Assembly (NCBI GenBank): GCA_027728065.1
Contig: JAQBVO010000004.1
Location: 1-64,000, forward strand
Direction: 5' to 3'
Length of the DNA stretch: 64,000 bases
Origin: Actinomycetota bacterium
Lineage (GTDB): Bacteria > Actinomycetota > Actinomycetes > Nanopelagicales > Nanopelagicaceae
Positions 7,649 to 17,908 of the stretch are shown piece after piece. The notes under the pieces were generated by a model. That model saw nothing but the letters and a program-made list of their open reading frames with translations. It made no database searches and had not been told where the DNA came from. The translations under genes and the position numbers were made by a program. Position 1 is the stretch's first letter. Every line of letters begins with the position of its first letter.

Positions 7649-9229
7649 ATGCAAACGGGCCGAAGCGTTGTTTATGCCAAAAATGGCGGAGCCGCTGCAA
7701 GCCAACCATTGGCTGTAAGTGCTGCGGTATCGATATTAAAACAAGGCGGCTCCTTTATTGATGCTGCTATTGCGCTAAGTGCAGTGATCTGTGTTGTGGA
7801 ACCAGGTGCCTCACATTTAGGTGGTGATGCATTTTTAGTAACTCACCATGCATCAACTAAAAGTAATCTGGCATTTAACGGCAGTGGTGAAGCCCCACAT
7901 GATGCAACAGCTGCTGCCTACGGCGCAGAAATCCCTTTGTATGGATATAAATCAGGAACCGTTCCAGGTTTAGTATCAACCTGGTTTGAAGCCCACAAGC
8001 GTTATGGAACTATACCCATGGCTAAGTTGCTAGAACAGGCTATTGAATATGCAGAAAATGGTTTCCCAGCAAATACAGGTTTTGTTCTTAGAATCGCTAA
8101 CCACTTAGCAATTACACCCGATACTCAACTCTTTAAAGAGATGGGTATTGATTTAAACGTCAAGATTGGAGAGTTAGTAGTCCAAAGAGATCTTGCCCAA
8201 TCACTGCGCGAAATTGCATCAGGTGGCCGTTTAGCGTTTTATGAGGGAAGGATTGCCGAGCAACTCATTAGCGGCTCAGATGGTTGGTTTAACACCGAAG
8301 ACTTAAAATCCCACACAACCAGAGTTCTAGATCCCCTTTCTATTAAGTATCGGAATTTAACAATTTATGGTCAGCCACCTCCCACTCAAGGAATGATCTT
8401 GATGGAGGAGCTTCTTATCAATGAGCGATTTAACGTGGCAGAACTAAGCGAAGCCGATCGTATTCATATTGGAGTTGAATCAAAAAAGGCTGGTTTTGTT
8501 GATCGCAACGCAATTCTGGGTGACCCTGAATTCATTGAGGTAAATGTCTCTAAGATTTTGTCCAAAGAGAACATAGATAAGCGCACAGCACAAATATCTA
8601 TGAATCTAGCAGCTTCAGATATAGCCCCTATGAGTGAAGGCAGCGATACAACCTACTTTTTAGTGGCAGATAAAGATGGCAACGCAGTTTCCTGGATTCA
8701 ATCTGTTTTCCATGGCTTTGGTAGTTCATGGGTAATACCTGGAACTGGAATCATTTTAAATAACCGTTTAACTGGCTTCTCATTAGATCCGGCTTCTCCC
8801 AACATCATCGAGCCAGGAAAGCGCCCAGCACATACTCTCAATGCCTTTACTGCCGTTAATCCTGATGGGAGCTTGTATCTGGTGGGTGGGACTCCTGGTG
8901 CAAATATTCAGGTGCAGACCAATCTTCAGTTAATAGTAAATATCGTTGATCTAAAGATGAATGTGCAGGAAGCAACTGAAGCACCAAGATGGCAACACTT
9001 GAACTCTCCTGGAGAAAGCTCGGCTGAAGAAACTGGCAGTGGAGTTCTTGAGATTGAAAACCGTGTGTCATCTAAAGTATTAGATCAACTGCGGGCCAAA
9101 GGCCACGATGTTCAACCACTTGCTGCTTGGGGGCATGGGTCTTCAGTGCAGTTAATGCAGGTTTTACCTAATTCAACCTACGCATTTGGTTCAGATCCTC
9201 GATGTGAAGGTCATGCATCGGGCATTTAA
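7649..9229 (+). CDS. ggt: Gamma-glutamyltransferase family protein
   Basis: 'AVVSAAVSIL..GGSFIDAAIALSAVICVVEPGASHLGGDAFLV' style N-terminus and 'TTYFLVADKDGNAVSWIQSVFHGFGS' nucleophile region. Confidence 0.9.
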   Translation: MQTGRSVVYAKNGGAAASQPLAVSAAVSILKQGGSFIDAAIALSAVICVVEPGASHLGGDAFLVTHHASTKSNLAFNGSGEAPHDATAAAYGAEIPLYGYKSGTVPGLVSTWFEAHKRYGTIPMAKLLEQAIEYAENGFPANTGFVLRIANHLAITPDTQLFKEMGIDLNVKIGELVVQRDLAQSLREIASGGRLAFYEGRIAEQLISGSDGWFNTEDLKSHTTRVLDPLSIKYRNLTIYGQPPPTQGMILMEELLINERFNVAELSEADRIHIGVESKKAGFVDRNAILGDPEFIEVNVSKILSKENIDKRTAQISMNLAASDIAPMSEGSDTTYFLVADKDGNAVSWIQSVFHGFGSSWVIPGTGIILNNRLTGFSLDPASPNIIEPGKRPAHTLNAFTAVNPDGSLYLVGGTPGANIQVQTNLQLIVNIVDLKMNVQEATEAPRWQHLNSPGESSAEETGSGVLEIENRVSSKVLDQLRAKGHDVQPLAAWGHGSSVQLMQVLPNSTYAFGSDPRCEGHASGI

Positions 9230-9259
9230 TCTCATGGACAAAGCCCCTACGATGAGTCA

Positions 9260-10159
9260 ATGATGAAGGCACAATTGCCCGATGACCCAAAGTGGAAGCG
9301 TGCACATACTCTTTTTTCATCATCTAACTCTTCAGGTGATTGTGCCTTAATTGGTGTTCCAGCCCATCAAGGTTCTATCTCACCGACTCATGCAGATCAA
9401 ACACCAGATGCGATTCGCAGCGCACTTGCGCGTTATTCGACCTATTCCACTTCTGACAACATTGATCTAGCTAATAGTTCATTTACAGATCTAGGAAACA
9501 TTGATTCACCTGATGGGGCACAGGGTATTGCTCGGGTGCACTCAGCTGTTAAAGATCTGCTAGGTAAGCACAGACTCCTTATAGCCCTGGGCGGCGATAA
9601 TTCCATTACCTACTCTGTGGCATCTGGTTTGTGGTCTGATTTATCCAACATTGGTCTCATTACTTTTGATGCTCATCATGATCTTCGCGATGGGCATAGC
9701 AATGGTTCACCTGTGTGGGAACTCATACAGGCGGGGTTACCAGGTAAAAATATTGTGCAGATCGGTATTGCAGACTTTGCCAATAGCGCCGAATATAGTG
9801 CCCGTGCAAAGGAAAATGCAATCACAGTAATTCCACGGTGTGATCTTCGCACACGTTCAATTGCAGATGTTGTTAAACAGGCCCTTGATATTGCAGGTGC
9901 TGGTGGGCGTGAAATCTATGTTGACTTAGATGTTGATGTTTGTGATCGAAGTATTGTGCCAGCATGTCCTGCAGCAATGCCAGGTGGAATATCTGCAGAT
10001 GAGCTGCGCCAGGCTGCATTCTTTGTCGCGGCAGATAAGCGAGTGCGCGCAATTGATATTACAGAAATTGATGCATCAATTGATACAGATGATCAGCGCA
10101 CGGTACGCCTTGCTGCACTACTTGTTTTAGAAGCAGCGGCAGGCCTTGCATCTAGATAA
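9260..10159 (+). CDS. hutG: Formimidoylglutamase / arginase-agmatinase-family hydrolase
   Basis: Ureohydrolase motifs GGDNSITY, FDAHHDLRDG, DLDVDVCDRSIVPACPAAMPGG. Adjacent to hutHIU. Confidence 0.88.
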   Translation: MMKAQLPDDPKWKRAHTLFSSSNSSGDCALIGVPAHQGSISPTHADQTPDAIRSALARYSTYSTSDNIDLANSSFTDLGNIDSPDGAQGIARVHSAVKDLLGKHRLLIALGGDNSITYSVASGLWSDLSNIGLITFDAHHDLRDGHSNGSPVWELIQAGLPGKNIVQIGIADFANSAEYSARAKENAITVIPRCDLRTRSIADVVKQALDIAGAGGREIYVDLDVDVCDRSIVPACPAAMPGGISADELRQAAFFVAADKRVRAIDITEIDASIDTDDQRTVRLAALLVLEAAAGLASR

Positions 10160-11705
10160 GCTCTGTGACAACCTCTTTTGCCACGGCAACTACTGCCCCT
10201 GAATTAACCAGTGCAGTTGCAGCTTCTAGTTCAGGAGATAGGAATCGATCAGGTCCGACTCCCCCAACTACTGTACGGAGCTCTTTAACAACCCGTGCAG
10301 TTGCAGGTGCTGGAGTTAAACCAGTGCGAAATTCAATTGCTCTGGCAGCTGTCACTAACTCAATTGCCAAAATACGTGCCAAGTTATCTACGACTTTGCG
10401 CAGTTTGCGGGCAGCAGACCATCCCATTGAAACATGATCTTCTTGCATTGCAGATGATGGAATTGAATCAACACTTGCTGGAGTTGATAGTCGTTTATTC
10501 TCGCTCACTAATCCTGCTTGCGTGTATTGCGCGATCATGAGCCCTGAATCAACTCCAGGATCGTGGGCTAAAAATGGTGGCAGACCGGCCGAACGGTGTT
10601 GATCAAGTGCTCGATCAGTTCGACGCTCTGACATCGAGCCTAGGTCTGTAGCGGCGATTGCAAGGAAATCTAAGACGTATCCAACAGGTGCGCCATGGAA
10701 ATTACCATTAGATTCAATGCGACCATCGGGCAAGACAACTGGATTATCAATAGAACTTGCTAATTCGCGTGCAGCAATAGTTGAAGCATAGGAAATTGTG
10801 TCGCGCACCGCGCCATTTACCTGCGGAGCACAGCGCAGGGAGTATGCATCTTGTACACGTGAATCATTTTCGCGGTGAGATGCAACGATTCCTGAACCTT
10901 TAAGAAGTGCGAAAATATTGGCCGCACTGACCGCTTGGCCTATCTGTGGTCGCAATGGTCCGTGTAGATCGGGTGCAAAGACGCGATCAGTACCGAGCAG
11001 ACCTTCGATACTCATAGCGGTCGTTATATCTGCAACCGTACATAGATGCTCAAGATCGGCACATGCCAGAATTAACATTCCGAGCATTCCATCGGTTCCG
11101 TTAATTAAAGCCAGACCTTCTTTTGCCTCTAACTCAATCGGCTCAATCCCGACAGCACGTAAAGCCTGCATCGTTGGCATTTCAACACCATTTGCATCGT
11201 GTACGCGACCCTCTCCCATTAATGCAAGGGCGCAGTGCGCGAGAGGTGCTAAATCACCACTACAACCTAGTGAGCCAAACTCGGGGACAACTGGAGTTAT
11301 TCCTTTATTGAGGAACTCCATGTAACTTTGCGCTAATTCGACACGCACGCCAGTGCGCCCTGATGCCATTGTGCGAAGGCGTAAAAACATCAGCGCACGG
11401 ACCACTTCGCGCTCGATAGCTGGGCCAACGCCTGCGGCATGAGAGCGAATAAGGGATTTTTGTAGCTGCACGCGATCATCAACATCTATATGTCGAGTGG
11501 CGAGTGCTCCAAAGCCAGTAGATACACCATAAACAGGAATCCCTCCTGCGGCGTAACCTTCAATATATTTTCTTGATGCGTTCATAGCATCGATAGCAGA
11601 GTATGAGAGTTCTACCAGTGCACCATCTCTGGCAACTGCGATGACATCTGCAAAGGTAATGCCAGAGGTCGATAGCGTGATTGTTTTAGATGATTTGCTG
11701 ACCAT
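10152..11705 (-). CDS. hutH: Histidine ammonia-lyase
   Basis: MIO signature region 'PEFGSLGCSGDLAPLAHCALALMGEG'. Linked to hutI and hutU. Confidence 0.96.
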   Translation of the reverse strand: MVSKSSKTITLSTSGITFADVIAVARDGALVELSYSAIDAMNASRKYIEGYAAGGIPVYGVSTGFGALATRHIDVDDRVQLQKSLIRSHAAGVGPAIEREVVRALMFLRLRTMASGRTGVRVELAQSYMEFLNKGITPVVPEFGSLGCSGDLAPLAHCALALMGEGRVHDANGVEMPTMQALRAVGIEPIELEAKEGLALINGTDGMLGMLILACADLEHLCTVADITTAMSIEGLLGTDRVFAPDLHGPLRPQIGQAVSAANIFALLKGSGIVASHRENDSRVQDAYSLRCAPQVNGAVRDTISYASTIAARELASSIDNPVVLPDGRIESNGNFHGAPVGYVLDFLAIAATDLGSMSERRTDRALDQHRSAGLPPFLAHDPGVDSGLMIAQYTQAGLVSENKRLSTPASVDSIPSSAMQEDHVSMGWSAARKLRKVVDNLARILAIELVTAARAIEFRTGLTPAPATARVVKELRTVVGGVGPDRFLSPELEAATALVNSGAVVAVAKEVVTELI

Positions 11706-12861
11706 GTTGCCAGACCTGTTCTACTAAGTTAACACCAGGCCGATATGCCAAATGAATATACGATGGAGCGTTAAGAATCTGAAAATCGGCGCGAGCGCCC
11801 TCAACTAAATGTCCGATGTCATCGCGTCGTAGTGCCTTGGCCCCGCCCATCGTCGCAGACCAGATCGCCTGCTCGGGGGAAAAGTGCATATCGCGCACGG
11901 CTAGAGCGATGATAAAAGCCATGTTCGTTGTGTAAGAACTCCCAGGATTGCAATCTGATGCAAGGGCTACTGTGATGCTAGCCTCGAGCAAGGCTCGTAC
12001 ATCTGGATATACAGATCGTGTAGAAAACTCAGCCCCTGGTAGCAGCGTTACAACAGTTTTAGATGTAGAGAGCGCTTCGATATCGGCCTCACTTAGATGG
12101 GATGCGTGATCTACCGATGCTGCATCTAACTCGACACCTAGTTGTACGCCTTGGCCCTGCTCTAACTGATTAGCGTGAATGCGTGGCAATAAACCTTGAG
12201 CGATTCCTGCCTTTAAAATCCTTCGTGCATCATCGGCATCAAAAGCACCTTTGTCACAAAATACATCGATCCATTTTGCATAAGGCTTAATGGCCTCAAG
12301 CATTGGGCCACATACTAAGTCAACATAGTCTTTGGGCGAATCTTTATACTCAACTGGAACAACATGTGCTCCGAGAAACGTTGTTTCTTGTGTGATTGAG
12401 CCCGCGATTTCAAGGCAACGGCGCTCATCTTGAACGTTTAATCCATAGCCAGATTTGATTTCCACGGTCGTTGTGCCGCCGGCATTGGCTTCGGCCAATA
12501 AAAACTGAGCGTGTGAAAGTAAGAGCTGGTCGCTAGCTTTTCGAGTTTTTTCAACTGTCGATGCGATTCCCCCTGCCGTATAACTCTCCCCTAGCATGCG
12601 CGCCCGAAACTCATTACTTCTATCTCCAGCAAAGATCAGATGCGTGTGGCTATCGACATAGCCAGGTAATACACACATGCCCTGTGCATCAATTCTCTTT
12701 TTGATGTGATGGGTTGGGGCTTGGGAATCTGGGCCAGCCCAAGCAATCACACCATCTTCGATTAAGAGCGCAGCCTCCTTAATAAGACCCAGTTTGCTCC
12801 CATCATGGCTTGGGTCATTGGTAACTAGCTGACCGATATGTGTAATTAATGTACTTGTCAT
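11686..12861 (-). CDS. hutI: Imidazolonepropionase
   Basis: 'LPGYVDSHTHLIFAGDRSNEFRARMLGESY' and 'TTVEIKSGYGL'. Confidence 0.96.
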   Translation of the reverse strand: MTSTLITHIGQLVTNDPSHDGSKLGLIKEAALLIEDGVIAWAGPDSQAPTHHIKKRIDAQGMCVLPGYVDSHTHLIFAGDRSNEFRARMLGESYTAGGIASTVEKTRKASDQLLLSHAQFLLAEANAGGTTTVEIKSGYGLNVQDERRCLEIAGSITQETTFLGAHVVPVEYKDSPKDYVDLVCGPMLEAIKPYAKWIDVFCDKGAFDADDARRILKAGIAQGLLPRIHANQLEQGQGVQLGVELDAASVDHASHLSEADIEALSTSKTVVTLLPGAEFSTRSVYPDVRALLEASITVALASDCNPGSSYTTNMAFIIALAVRDMHFSPEQAIWSATMGGAKALRRDDIGHLVEGARADFQILNAPSYIHLAYRPGVNLVEQVWQHGQQII

Positions 12862-12864
12862 GGC

Positions 12865-14547
12865 TTATTCGATATCTAACATCGGAATATGAACATGGCG
12901 CTTTTGCGCCGTGTGAATTGCTTGGTCATAGCCGGCATCGGCATGGCGTATAACTCCCATGCCAGGATCATTTGTTAATACACGCTCTAGTTTTTGAGCC
13001 GCTAACTTTGTTCCATCGGCGACGGAAACTTGACCGGCGTGAATCGAACGGCCCATGCCAACGCCACCACCGTGATGGATCGATACCCAGGATGCACCTG
13101 ATGAGATGTTGACCATGGCGTTGAGTAATGGCCAGTCAGCGATGGCATCAGAGCCATCGATCATCGCCTCGGTCTCGCGATAGGGCGATGCCACTGAGCC
13201 GCAATCTAAATGGTCGCGACCGATAACAATCGGTGCAGATACTTCGCCCCGTGCAACTAGATCATTAAATGCCAATCCAGCTTTGTCACGCTCACCATAA
13301 CCGAGCCAACAGATACGTGCGGGTAGACCTTGAAATGCGACTTTTTTCTGCGCCATCGTTATCCAGCGATGTAAACCATCATTTTCTGGAAACAAATCGA
13401 GTACTGCTTTATCGGTACGGTAAATATCCTTGGGGTCTCCAGATAGCGCTACCCAGCGAAATGGTCCCTTACCCTCGCAAAAAAGCGGACGTATATATGC
13501 AGGGACAAAGCCTGGAAAGGCAAAGGCTCTGGAGTATCCACCTTGACGGGCTTCATCACGGATCGAATTACCGTAATCAAATACCTCAGCACCCTTATCC
13601 TTAAAGCCAACCATGGCTTCAACATGCTTTGCCATAGATGCTTGAGAGCGCTTGGTGAAATCCTCTGGGTTATCTTTTGCCATGCGCGCTGCATCATGAA
13701 CATCAATACCAACTGGAACATATGAGAATGGATCGTGGGCCGATGTTTGATCTGTGACGATATCGATTGGAACATCCATCGATAAAAGTAGAGGAAAGAG
13801 CTCTGCAGCGTTGCCTACTAGACCCACAGAGAGTGGAGTGCCTGCATTTTTAGCTTTGACTACGCGACCGATAGCATCCCCAACATTATCTGCGATCTCA
13901 TCTAGATACCTTGTTTCAATGCGCTTTTCTAATCTGCTCTTATCAATATCGATAATTAAACAGACGCCACCATTCATAGTCACGGCCAAAGGTTGTGCTC
14001 CACCCATACCGCCGCATCCGCCCGTTAAAGTTAATGTGCCCTGCAACGTGCCATTAAAACGCTTCTGGGCAACGGCAGCAAAGGTCTCATATGTCCCTTG
14101 CAAAATTCCCTGTGTTCCGATGTATATCCATGAGCCGGCCGTCATCTGTCCATACATTGTTAAACCTAGGTGTTCTAACCGCCGAAACTCTGGCCAGTTA
14201 GCCCAATCTCCCACAAGGTTTGAATTGGCTATTAAGACACGGGGTGCCCATTCATGGGTTTGAAAAACACCCACTGGCTTTCCAGATTGAACAAGCAAGG
14301 TTTCATCATCTTTCAAGTTAGTAAGGCTCTTCACAATTGCATCGAAAGATGGCCAATTGCGCGCAGCCTTTCCTGTGCCGCCATAGACAACAAGGTTCTC
14401 AGGATGCTCAGCAACTGCTGGATCTAAGTTGTTGTGAAGCATACGGATCGCTGCCTCTTGCGCCCAGCCCTTGGCGATCAGGTTTGAACCGGTGGCCGCA
14501 TGCAAAATACGAGAAGAGGGGCTCATGCGGGTAAGAGTATCGGCCAC
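12865..14547 (-). CDS. hutU: Urocanate hydratase
   Basis: '[27 protein letters not shown]', '[25 protein letters not shown]'. Confidence 0.97.
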   Translation of the reverse strand: MADTLTRMSPSSRILHAATGSNLIAKGWAQEAAIRMLHNNLDPAVAEHPENLVVYGGTGKAARNWPSFDAIVKSLTNLKDDETLLVQSGKPVGVFQTHEWAPRVLIANSNLVGDWANWPEFRRLEHLGLTMYGQMTAGSWIYIGTQGILQGTYETFAAVAQKRFNGTLQGTLTLTGGCGGMGGAQPLAVTMNGGVCLIIDIDKSRLEKRIETRYLDEIADNVGDAIGRVVKAKNAGTPLSVGLVGNAAELFPLLLSMDVPIDIVTDQTSAHDPFSYVPVGIDVHDAARMAKDNPEDFTKRSQASMAKHVEAMVGFKDKGAEVFDYGNSIRDEARQGGYSRAFAFPGFVPAYIRPLFCEGKGPFRWVALSGDPKDIYRTDKAVLDLFPENDGLHRWITMAQKKVAFQGLPARICWLGYGERDKAGLAFNDLVARGEVSAPIVIGRDHLDCGSVASPYRETEAMIDGSDAIADWPLLNAMVNISSGASWVSIHHGGGVGMGRSIHAGQVSVADGTKLAAQKLERVLTNDPGMGVIRHADAGYDQAIHTAQKRHVHIPMLDIE

Positions 14548-14579
14548 ATGGCTAGAAATGTAACCTGCACATCGAGCGA

Positions 14580-14686
14580 CTAAATTTCAGGGAAATGGCA
14601 GGCGACCTGTGTTTTGCCAACTTGCAATAACTGCGGTACATCACTGCGGCACTTCTCTGTTGCCTTCCAGCATCGGGTCACTTGCC
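14580..14686 (-). pseudogene. C-terminal remnant of an oligopeptide/dipeptide ABC transporter ATP-binding protein (DppD/OppD type)
   Basis: Minus strand reads [32 protein letters not shown], matching the conserved Cys-rich C-terminus (C.F..RC..A...C....P.L.......ACHFP). No upstream ATPase domain. Not in the ORF track. Confidence 0.6.
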
Positions 14687-14972
14687 TGGTCAGCTCAATG
14701 AAAAATTCACAGTTTCGATTAGCAATAATTCAGCGGCCGAGTTAGATCTAGCAACGCTCATCGTCAAGGGCAACACCGCTGCCGGTGAGTGCGTCGATAT
14801 ATTCGATGGCGATAACATCATGGAGGGTGCCCCGACTGAGCCACTTGCAATGGGCGCCAGCACGACATTTGGCTGGGGATTATCCTGTCCAGGAAAAGCC
14901 GGCGATGAGTTCTCAGTCACGCTCTCTAATGCAGGAGTTAACTTCGTAGAGGTTAAGGGCAAACTCGCTTAA
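14682..14972 (+). CDS. Hypothetical protein (TTG start)
   Basis: Open frame 96 aa, beta-rich composition. Overlaps the DppD-like remnant junction only slightly. Confidence 0.45.
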   Translation: MPGQLNEKFTVSISNNSAAELDLATLIVKGNTAAGECVDIFDGDNIMEGAPTEPLAMGASTTFGWGLSCPGKAGDEFSVTLSNAGVNFVEVKGKLA

Positions 14973-14976
14973 CTTT

Positions 14977-16059
14977 TTAGCGTAAATGAGCCTGTTCGTT
15001 AACTCCGCGGACTGCACGTAAGCCATCACTTGGCCAGATTGAAAGCGTTGTAATCGAACATGGTGCAATATCGATATGAAAAATCGAATCACTATGCCCA
15101 CCAATGACTAGCGCTACCGCGCTCTTAATGCAGCCATTATGGCTAATAACTGCAACACGCTCTCCTGGATACATTGCAACGATCTGCTCTAGGGCTGCAT
15201 CAATGCGCAGGGCCACGGCCACATAGGACTCACCCTCTGGTGGTGCAAATGCACTCGAACAGATCCATGAATAATAATCGGCTGGATACCTTTCCTTAAC
15301 TTCATCAATCGACATCCCATCCCAGATTCCAAATGAACATTCAATCCAAGCATCATCATAGATAACTGGTAAGCCCGTTGCGCGTGCAAGTGCATCGGCC
15401 GTCTGCTTAGTGCGATTAAGTGGTGAAGAGATAATTACATCCGGCTTAAAATCGGCAACGGCCGCGGCAACTAACTCGGCTTGGAGCAATCCCTGTTGCG
15501 TCAACTGTGGGTTGAGAGGGCCATCGCCTGAAAATTTTTTCAACGGCGTTAATGGCGTTTCCCCGTGGCGGATTAAAAAGATAGTTGTTGAAATCTCTTT
15601 ACTCAATAGGCGCTCGGTTAAGTAGTTTTTCTGAGTTAAAACTACCTCTCCTCCACCGGTTTCTTTATCTAGTGCCTTGTTAGCTAAGCGATCGGCATGT
15701 GAGTTCTCATCGCGCGGGATCCATGTGTATGTAACAAGTGCAGGTGCATGTGCATTGCGAGCATCTGCAGCCAGCGAGCGCATATTGGCATGCTTAATCT
15801 TCCAGCGCCCTGACATCTGTTCGACTATTAATTTGCTATCCATTCGAACTTCAATCGTGGCTGTGGCATCGATTGCATTAATAGCGCTTAAACCTGCAAT
15901 TAGTCCCTTATATTCGGCAACGTTATTCGTTGCAATTCCGATAAAGTCATAGAGCTCGGCGATGATAATCTGATTTTCAGCAACAACTGCGCCATAGCCA
16001 GCTGGTCCTGGATTGCCACGAGATCCACCATCGGCGGTTAGTAGAAAATGACGCGCCAT
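14977..16059 (-). CDS. Bifunctional RNase H / acid phosphatase (histidine-phosphatase domain)
   Basis: RNase HI 'LTADGGSRGNPGPAGYGAVV' plus 'IFLIRHGETPLT' phosphoglycerate-mutase-like domain. Confidence 0.93.
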   Translation of the reverse strand: MARHFLLTADGGSRGNPGPAGYGAVVAENQIIIAELYDFIGIATNNVAEYKGLIAGLSAINAIDATATIEVRMDSKLIVEQMSGRWKIKHANMRSLAADARNAHAPALVTYTWIPRDENSHADRLANKALDKETGGGEVVLTQKNYLTERLLSKEISTTIFLIRHGETPLTPLKKFSGDGPLNPQLTQQGLLQAELVAAAVADFKPDVIISSPLNRTKQTADALARATGLPVIYDDAWIECSFGIWDGMSIDEVKERYPADYYSWICSSAFAPPEGESYVAVALRIDAALEQIVAMYPGERVAVISHNGCIKSAVALVIGGHSDSIFHIDIAPCSITTLSIWPSDGLRAVRGVNEQAHLR

Positions 16060-16063
16060 CTGT

Positions 16064-16792
16064 TTAAACTCCACGCACTAAAATGCAGCGACACTCTTCG
16101 CATCGAATCACTTCATCCTCAGCCAAATTGGCAATGCGGCTGCGTTCAACGGCGTTGATCGAGAGATGGCAGCCATTACATGTTCCGGTGATTAATGCCG
16201 CAGCTCCAATTCCATTATTCGATGCTCGGATTTTTTCATAGAGCGCACCCAAATCAGATGCAATAATTGCCATAGTTTTGCCGCGCTCTTTAGCAATCGA
16301 TTCAAGTTCGCTATTGATGGTGGCCAGGGCATTCTCTTTACCAATCTCAAGCTCAGCGATCTGGCCAGCATAATCAGCCTCTCGGGCGGTGAGTTCGGCG
16401 ATACGTGAATTAATCTCATCGATACGCAACATGATTTCTAGCTCTACCTCCTCAAGCTCGCCTCGGCGAAGACCTAACGTTCCAACTTCATGTGCGAGCT
16501 TCTCTAAATCTTTGGGGTTAGAGGATGTGGCGTTAAGGCGGGTTTCATCACGGGTAATGCGCATGAGAATCTGTTCGACATCGGCCTCAGCGCGCAGTAG
16601 CTCGCGCTTAACATCACTAAGTTCGGTCTGTGCGCCGATACGAAGATCTCGAGCGTTATCTGATTTTGTAGCAAGGGCGGTGAGTAGTCCATGGGCTGGA
16701 AGGCTTTGGGCTCTGTGATTTAGGGCCGTTCTTCTCTGATCAAAACTTGCAATATCTAGAATCTGACGCTGATCACTGGGACTGGCCTTCAT
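16064..16792 (-). CDS. C4-type zinc-ribbon coiled-coil protein
   Basis: Coiled coil and C-terminal 'CNGCHLSINAVE...EVIRCEECRCILV'. Start set at 16792 because the longer ORF runs into tRNA-Val. Confidence 0.88.
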   Translation of the reverse strand: MKASPSDQRQILDIASFDQRRTALNHRAQSLPAHGLLTALATKSDNARDLRIGAQTELSDVKRELLRAEADVEQILMRITRDETRLNATSSNPKDLEKLAHEVGTLGLRRGELEEVELEIMLRIDEINSRIAELTAREADYAGQIAELEIGKENALATINSELESIAKERGKTMAIIASDLGALYEKIRASNNGIGAAALITGTCNGCHLSINAVERSRIANLAEDEVIRCEECRCILVRGV

Positions 16793-16817
16793 GATCGACT
16801 CCTTTGTACCTTCCGGT

Positions 16818-16889
16818 GGGCGCTGAGGGTTTCGAACCCCCGACATTCTCGGTGTAAACGAGACGCTCTACCACTGAGCTAAGCACCCT
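16818..16889 (-). tRNA. tRNA-Val (anticodon TAC)
   Basis: GGGTGCTTAGCTCAGTGGTAGAGCGTCTCGTTTACACCGAGAATGTCGGGGGTTCGAAACCCTCAGCGCCCA folds as a cloverleaf with TAC anticodon. CCA not encoded. Confidence 0.95.
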
Positions 16890-16950
16890 GGCGCTCAAAA
16901 CGAGCGTTCGCAAATCTTACTTCACATAAGTTCTAAAGGGTAAATCGAGC

Positions 16951-17409
16951 TTATAACGCAGCGATAGCGGCTTTATAATCGTCTATATTTCGCGCATCGC
17001 CTAGACCATTGATGATCTGCCAGCGCAAAAGGCCACTCTTATCGATCAAGAAGCTACCACGAATTGCACAACCACGTGCATCATCAAATACACCGTATGC
17101 CTTGGCAACTGCGCCATGTGGCCAAAAATCTGTCAATACGTCAAATGTGTATCGCTCGTGATCGGCAAATGCCCTTTGGGCATACATTGGGTCACAGGAG
17201 ATAGCTAATAACTGCACACCCTCATTTTCAAAGGCCGATAAATCATCGCGCAATGCGCAGAGTTCGCCCGTGCATGTACCTGAAAATGCAAAGGGATAGA
17301 ATGTAAGCAGTACATTCTTAACACCTTTAAAAGATGCTAGTGAAACTTGCTCACCGTGCTGGTTCTTTACTTCAAAATCTGGTGCGGCCTGTCCAATGGT
17401 TAATCTCAT
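16951..17409 (-). CDS. Peroxiredoxin (AhpE/Bcp type)
   Basis: 'RLTIGQAAPDFEVKNQHGEQVSLASFKG...FYPFAFSGTCTGELCALRD'. Start at 17409. Confidence 0.92.
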   Translation of the reverse strand: MRLTIGQAAPDFEVKNQHGEQVSLASFKGVKNVLLTFYPFAFSGTCTGELCALRDDLSAFENEGVQLLAISCDPMYAQRAFADHERYTFDVLTDFWPHGAVAKAYGVFDDARGCAIRGSFLIDKSGLLRWQIINGLGDARNIDDYKAAIAAL

Positions 17410-17419
17410 CCAATGGAAT

Positions 17420-17812
17420 CTAGCGTTTGCCGGATTTTCGCGCAACTAGACGAGTTGCCGTCCAATCTGGCGCAATTGAAATGCTCGATGTTTGAGATAG
17501 GCCTGCAGTTGGTGCGGCATCTTGGATATCGCTAGGCTCAACGTGACCAGCGCGATTTACTTTAGGAGTAATCACCCAGATTGCACCGCTTTGATCTAAA
17601 TATGCCAGTGAATCCATTAGCTCATCGACTAAATCTCCATCACCATCGCGCCACCAGATTATGACGGCATCAACAACTTCTTGTGAATTACTATCTAAAA
17701 ACTCTGTACCTGTAATCGCCGAAATCGAATCTCTTACTGTGGAATCACAGTCATCGCCATAGCCGACCTCTACAATCAGGTCATCTTTCTTTATCCCCAT
17801 CCTTGCTGGCAC
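17420..17812 (-). CDS. DUF3052 family protein
   Basis: '[26 protein letters not shown]...[23 protein letters not shown]'. Located next to aceE. Confidence 0.8.
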   Translation of the reverse strand: MPARMGIKKDDLIVEVGYGDDCDSTVRDSISAITGTEFLDSNSQEVVDAVIIWWRDGDGDLVDELMDSLAYLDQSGAIWVITPKVNRAGHVEPSDIQDAAPTAGLSQTSSISIAPDWTATRLVARKSGKR

Positions 17813-17908
17813 GGGCTAAGTTCACCGAATTTGACTGGGATATGCAAGAGGTTCCAGGGGCAGTTTTTGATTTCGACTTACTGGGCAGTTCAAGGGAGAA
17901 TAGGCCAC

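Noticed and set aside
7384-7761. Track ORFs 7384-7602 (-) and 7456-7761 (+)
   Set aside because: They lie largely within rnpB and the ggt 5' region; the RNA gene and ggt explain the sequence.
13269-14534. Plus-strand and minus-strand overlapping ORFs inside hutU
   Set aside because: hutU is strongly supported over the whole interval; these are shadow ORFs.
16793-16846. N-terminal extension of the zinc-ribbon protein ORF
   Set aside because: Would run into the tRNA-Val gene; the internal Met at 16792 is the more plausible start.
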